11,150 nt of DNA, taken from assembly GCA_030640565.1 (NCBI GenBank), contig DAOWJD010000051.1:1-11150 (forward strand), written 5' to 3'. The position numbers and the translations under genes are program-made. The stretch comes from Nanobdellota archaeon (GTDB taxonomy: Archaea; Nanobdellota; Nanobdellia; Pacearchaeales; GW2011-AR1). The notes below the pieces were generated by a model. The model saw only the letters and a program-made list of their open reading frames with translations. It did no database searches and had not been told where the DNA came from. Below are positions 10,095 through 11,150 of the stretch, one piece after another (within the stretch, counting starts at the first letter, position 1; each line of letters begins with the position of its first letter).

Positions 10095-11150
10095 ATGCCA
10101 GAAAAAGAGAAAAAATCAGGTGAAGGTCTAACAGCGAAAAAAGAAGAAAACTTTAGCAAGTGGTACAGTCAGATACTTGACAAAGCAGAAATAGTTGATT
10201 TAAGACTTGGTATTAAAGGTTTTATTGTGATAAGGCCGTGGGGAGCTCTGACCATAGAAAAAATATATAATCTCTATGAAGAAGAACTGCAGAAAAAAGA
10301 CCACAAACCAACAATTATGCCGTCGGTAATTTCAGAATCAAATCTAAAAAAAGAATCAAGCCATATTGAGGGATTTATTCCAGAGGTTTTTTGGCTTCAA
10401 ACAGAAAAAGGAGAAGAGAAATTAGCACTAAGGCCAACCAGTGAAACTCTTTATACTCCTATGTTTGCTCTATGGGTCAGAAGCCATAGAGATCTGCCTT
10501 TGAAATTGTATCAAAGAGGTTCTGTCTTTAGGTCTGACACAAAAGCAACAAGGCCTTTAATCAGGGGAAGAGAATTTTATTGGATAGAAGCGCATAATGC
10601 ATTTGCAACAAAAAAAGATGCAGAAGCACAAGTTCAGGAAGACATCCAAACCACAGAAACAATCATGCACCAAAAATTAGGACTTCCTTTTCTAGCCCTT
10701 AAAAGACCTGACTGGGATAAATTTGCTGGAGCAGAATATACTATTGGCTCTGATGTTTTAATGCCTGACGGAAGAGTTATCCAGCAACCATCAACTCACT
10801 TTATGGGGCAAAAATTTTCAAAAGTATTTAATGCCAAATTCAAAAACAAGAAAGGCCAGGAAGAATATCTATGGACAACAGCTTACGGTCCAGCCATTTC
10901 AAGGATTCTGGTATCTGTGATTTCAACACATGGAGATGACAAAGGCTTAATCATGCCTTTCTGTATTTCTCCTATTCAGATAGTGATAGTTCCAATTTAT
11001 ACTAAAAAAAATAAAATTAAAATTATGGAATATGCTAAAGAAATAAAATCTAAATTAAAAGACTATCTGTGTGAAATTGATAAAAGTGAAAAAAGACCTG
11101 GAGAGAAATATTACGAATGGGAATTGAGAGGAATCCCTTTCAGACTAGAA
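10095..11150 (+). CDS. proS: Prolyl-tRNA synthetase (3' end outside window)
   Basis: Class II synthetase that charges tRNA(Pro) with proline in the cytoplasm. The open frame runs from the ATG at 10095 to the window edge (352 codons with no stop), so the last part is missing. Family hallmarks are LRPTSETLYTPMFALW (112-127), motif 2 around FRSDTKATRPLIRGREF (145-161) with WIEAHNAFAT after it, a GSDVLMPDGR segment (218-227), motif 3 in TTAYGPAISRIL (261-272), and the start of the anticodon-binding domain at PIQIVIVP (293-300). GEKYYEWELRGIPFRLE at the edge matches the archaeal/eukaryal-type enzyme. A charged N-terminal tail of about 18 residues precedes the conserved FSKWYSQIL. It starts 8 bases after the HEPN stop with no TATA box at the right distance in that gap, so it is probably cotranscribed with the MNT/HEPN pair or driven from inside the HEPN gene. 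Confidence 0.96.
   Translation, partial: MPEKEKKSGEGLTAKKEENFSKWYSQILDKAEIVDLRLGIKGFIVIRPWGALTIEKIYNLYEEELQKKDHKPTIMPSVISESNLKKESSHIEGFIPEVFWLQTEKGEEKLALRPTSETLYTPMFALWVRSHRDLPLKLYQRGSVFRSDTKATRPLIRGREFYWIEAHNAFATKKDAEAQVQEDIQTTETIMHQKLGLPFLALKRPDWDKFAGAEYTIGSDVLMPDGRVIQQPSTHFMGQKFSKVFNAKFKNKKGQEEYLWTTAYGPAISRILVSVISTHGDDKGLIMPFCISPIQIVIVPIYTKKNKIKIMEYAKEIKSKLKDYLCEIDKSEKRPGEKYYEWELRGIPFRLE

Noticed and set aside
10095..10150. Similarity of the ProRS N-terminus (MPEKEKKSGEG) to the N-termini of the repeat proteins
   Set aside because: Short Lys/Glu-rich starts are expected in this AT-rich genome; nothing beyond composition links them.
1..11150. A DGR template repeat or reverse transcriptase inside this window
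   Set aside because: No second GC-rich stretch resembling 1384-1461 and no protein with reverse-transcriptase motifs was found by reading both strands; a computed search was not possible.

Overview
The window looks like a piece of an AT-rich archaeal chromosome, most likely from a small-genome DPANN lineage of the Woesearchaeota/Pacearchaeota kind. That placement is an inference. It rests on archaeal GatD (tRNA-dependent glutamine synthesis), a tRNA with a bulge-helix-bulge intron at position 37/38, archaeal-type prolyl-tRNA synthetase, TATA boxes about 25 bases before start codons with almost no leaders, and MNT/HEPN gene pairs. There is no ribosomal operon or other decisive marker.

Left part (1-4175, minus strand): gatD; a 241-residue protein whose C-terminus has the hallmarks of the variable region of a diversity-generating retroelement (DGR) target; an aromatic-amino-acid-type permease; an intron-containing tRNA-Arg(TCG); and a LAGLIDADG homing endonuclease whose last codons run 10 bases into the tRNA gene. 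gatD, the variable protein, the tRNA and the endonuclease each have a plausible TATA box of their own, so they need not form one operon.

Middle (4176-6004, plus strand): a divergent promoter region with two 30-bp near-identical direct repeats separates the endonuclease from a two-gene unit, a 43-residue ribbon-helix-helix-like protein and a membrane-anchored HtrA/DegP-type serine protease without PDZ. One base later comes a protein that looks like a nucleotidyltransferase-HEPN fusion that has lost its catalytic site.

Right part (6029-10086, plus strand) is an accessory island: a small membrane-associated protein with a very basic tail; three paralogous proteins built from a 33-residue alpha-helical repeat (about 2, 4 and 4 units), two of which share an almost identical 31-base promoter/start region and all of which share a 37-base 3' end; a nucleotidyltransferase-HEPN fusion with an intact GSx8DxD motif between the first two; then a winged-helix MNT nucleotidyltransferase and a HEPN protein overlapping by 4 bases. 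The island leads, 8 bases later, into proS (prolyl-tRNA synthetase), which runs off the window.

Most noteworthy: (1) the GC-rich, A-depleted, NNC-codon-rich 3' end of the 241-residue gene, which points to a remote DGR target with no reverse transcriptase or template in the window; (2) the expanded 33-residue repeat family interleaved with nucleotidyltransferase/HEPN genes; (3) the endonuclease/tRNA-intron arrangement. No CRISPR array, IS element or rRNA was seen.
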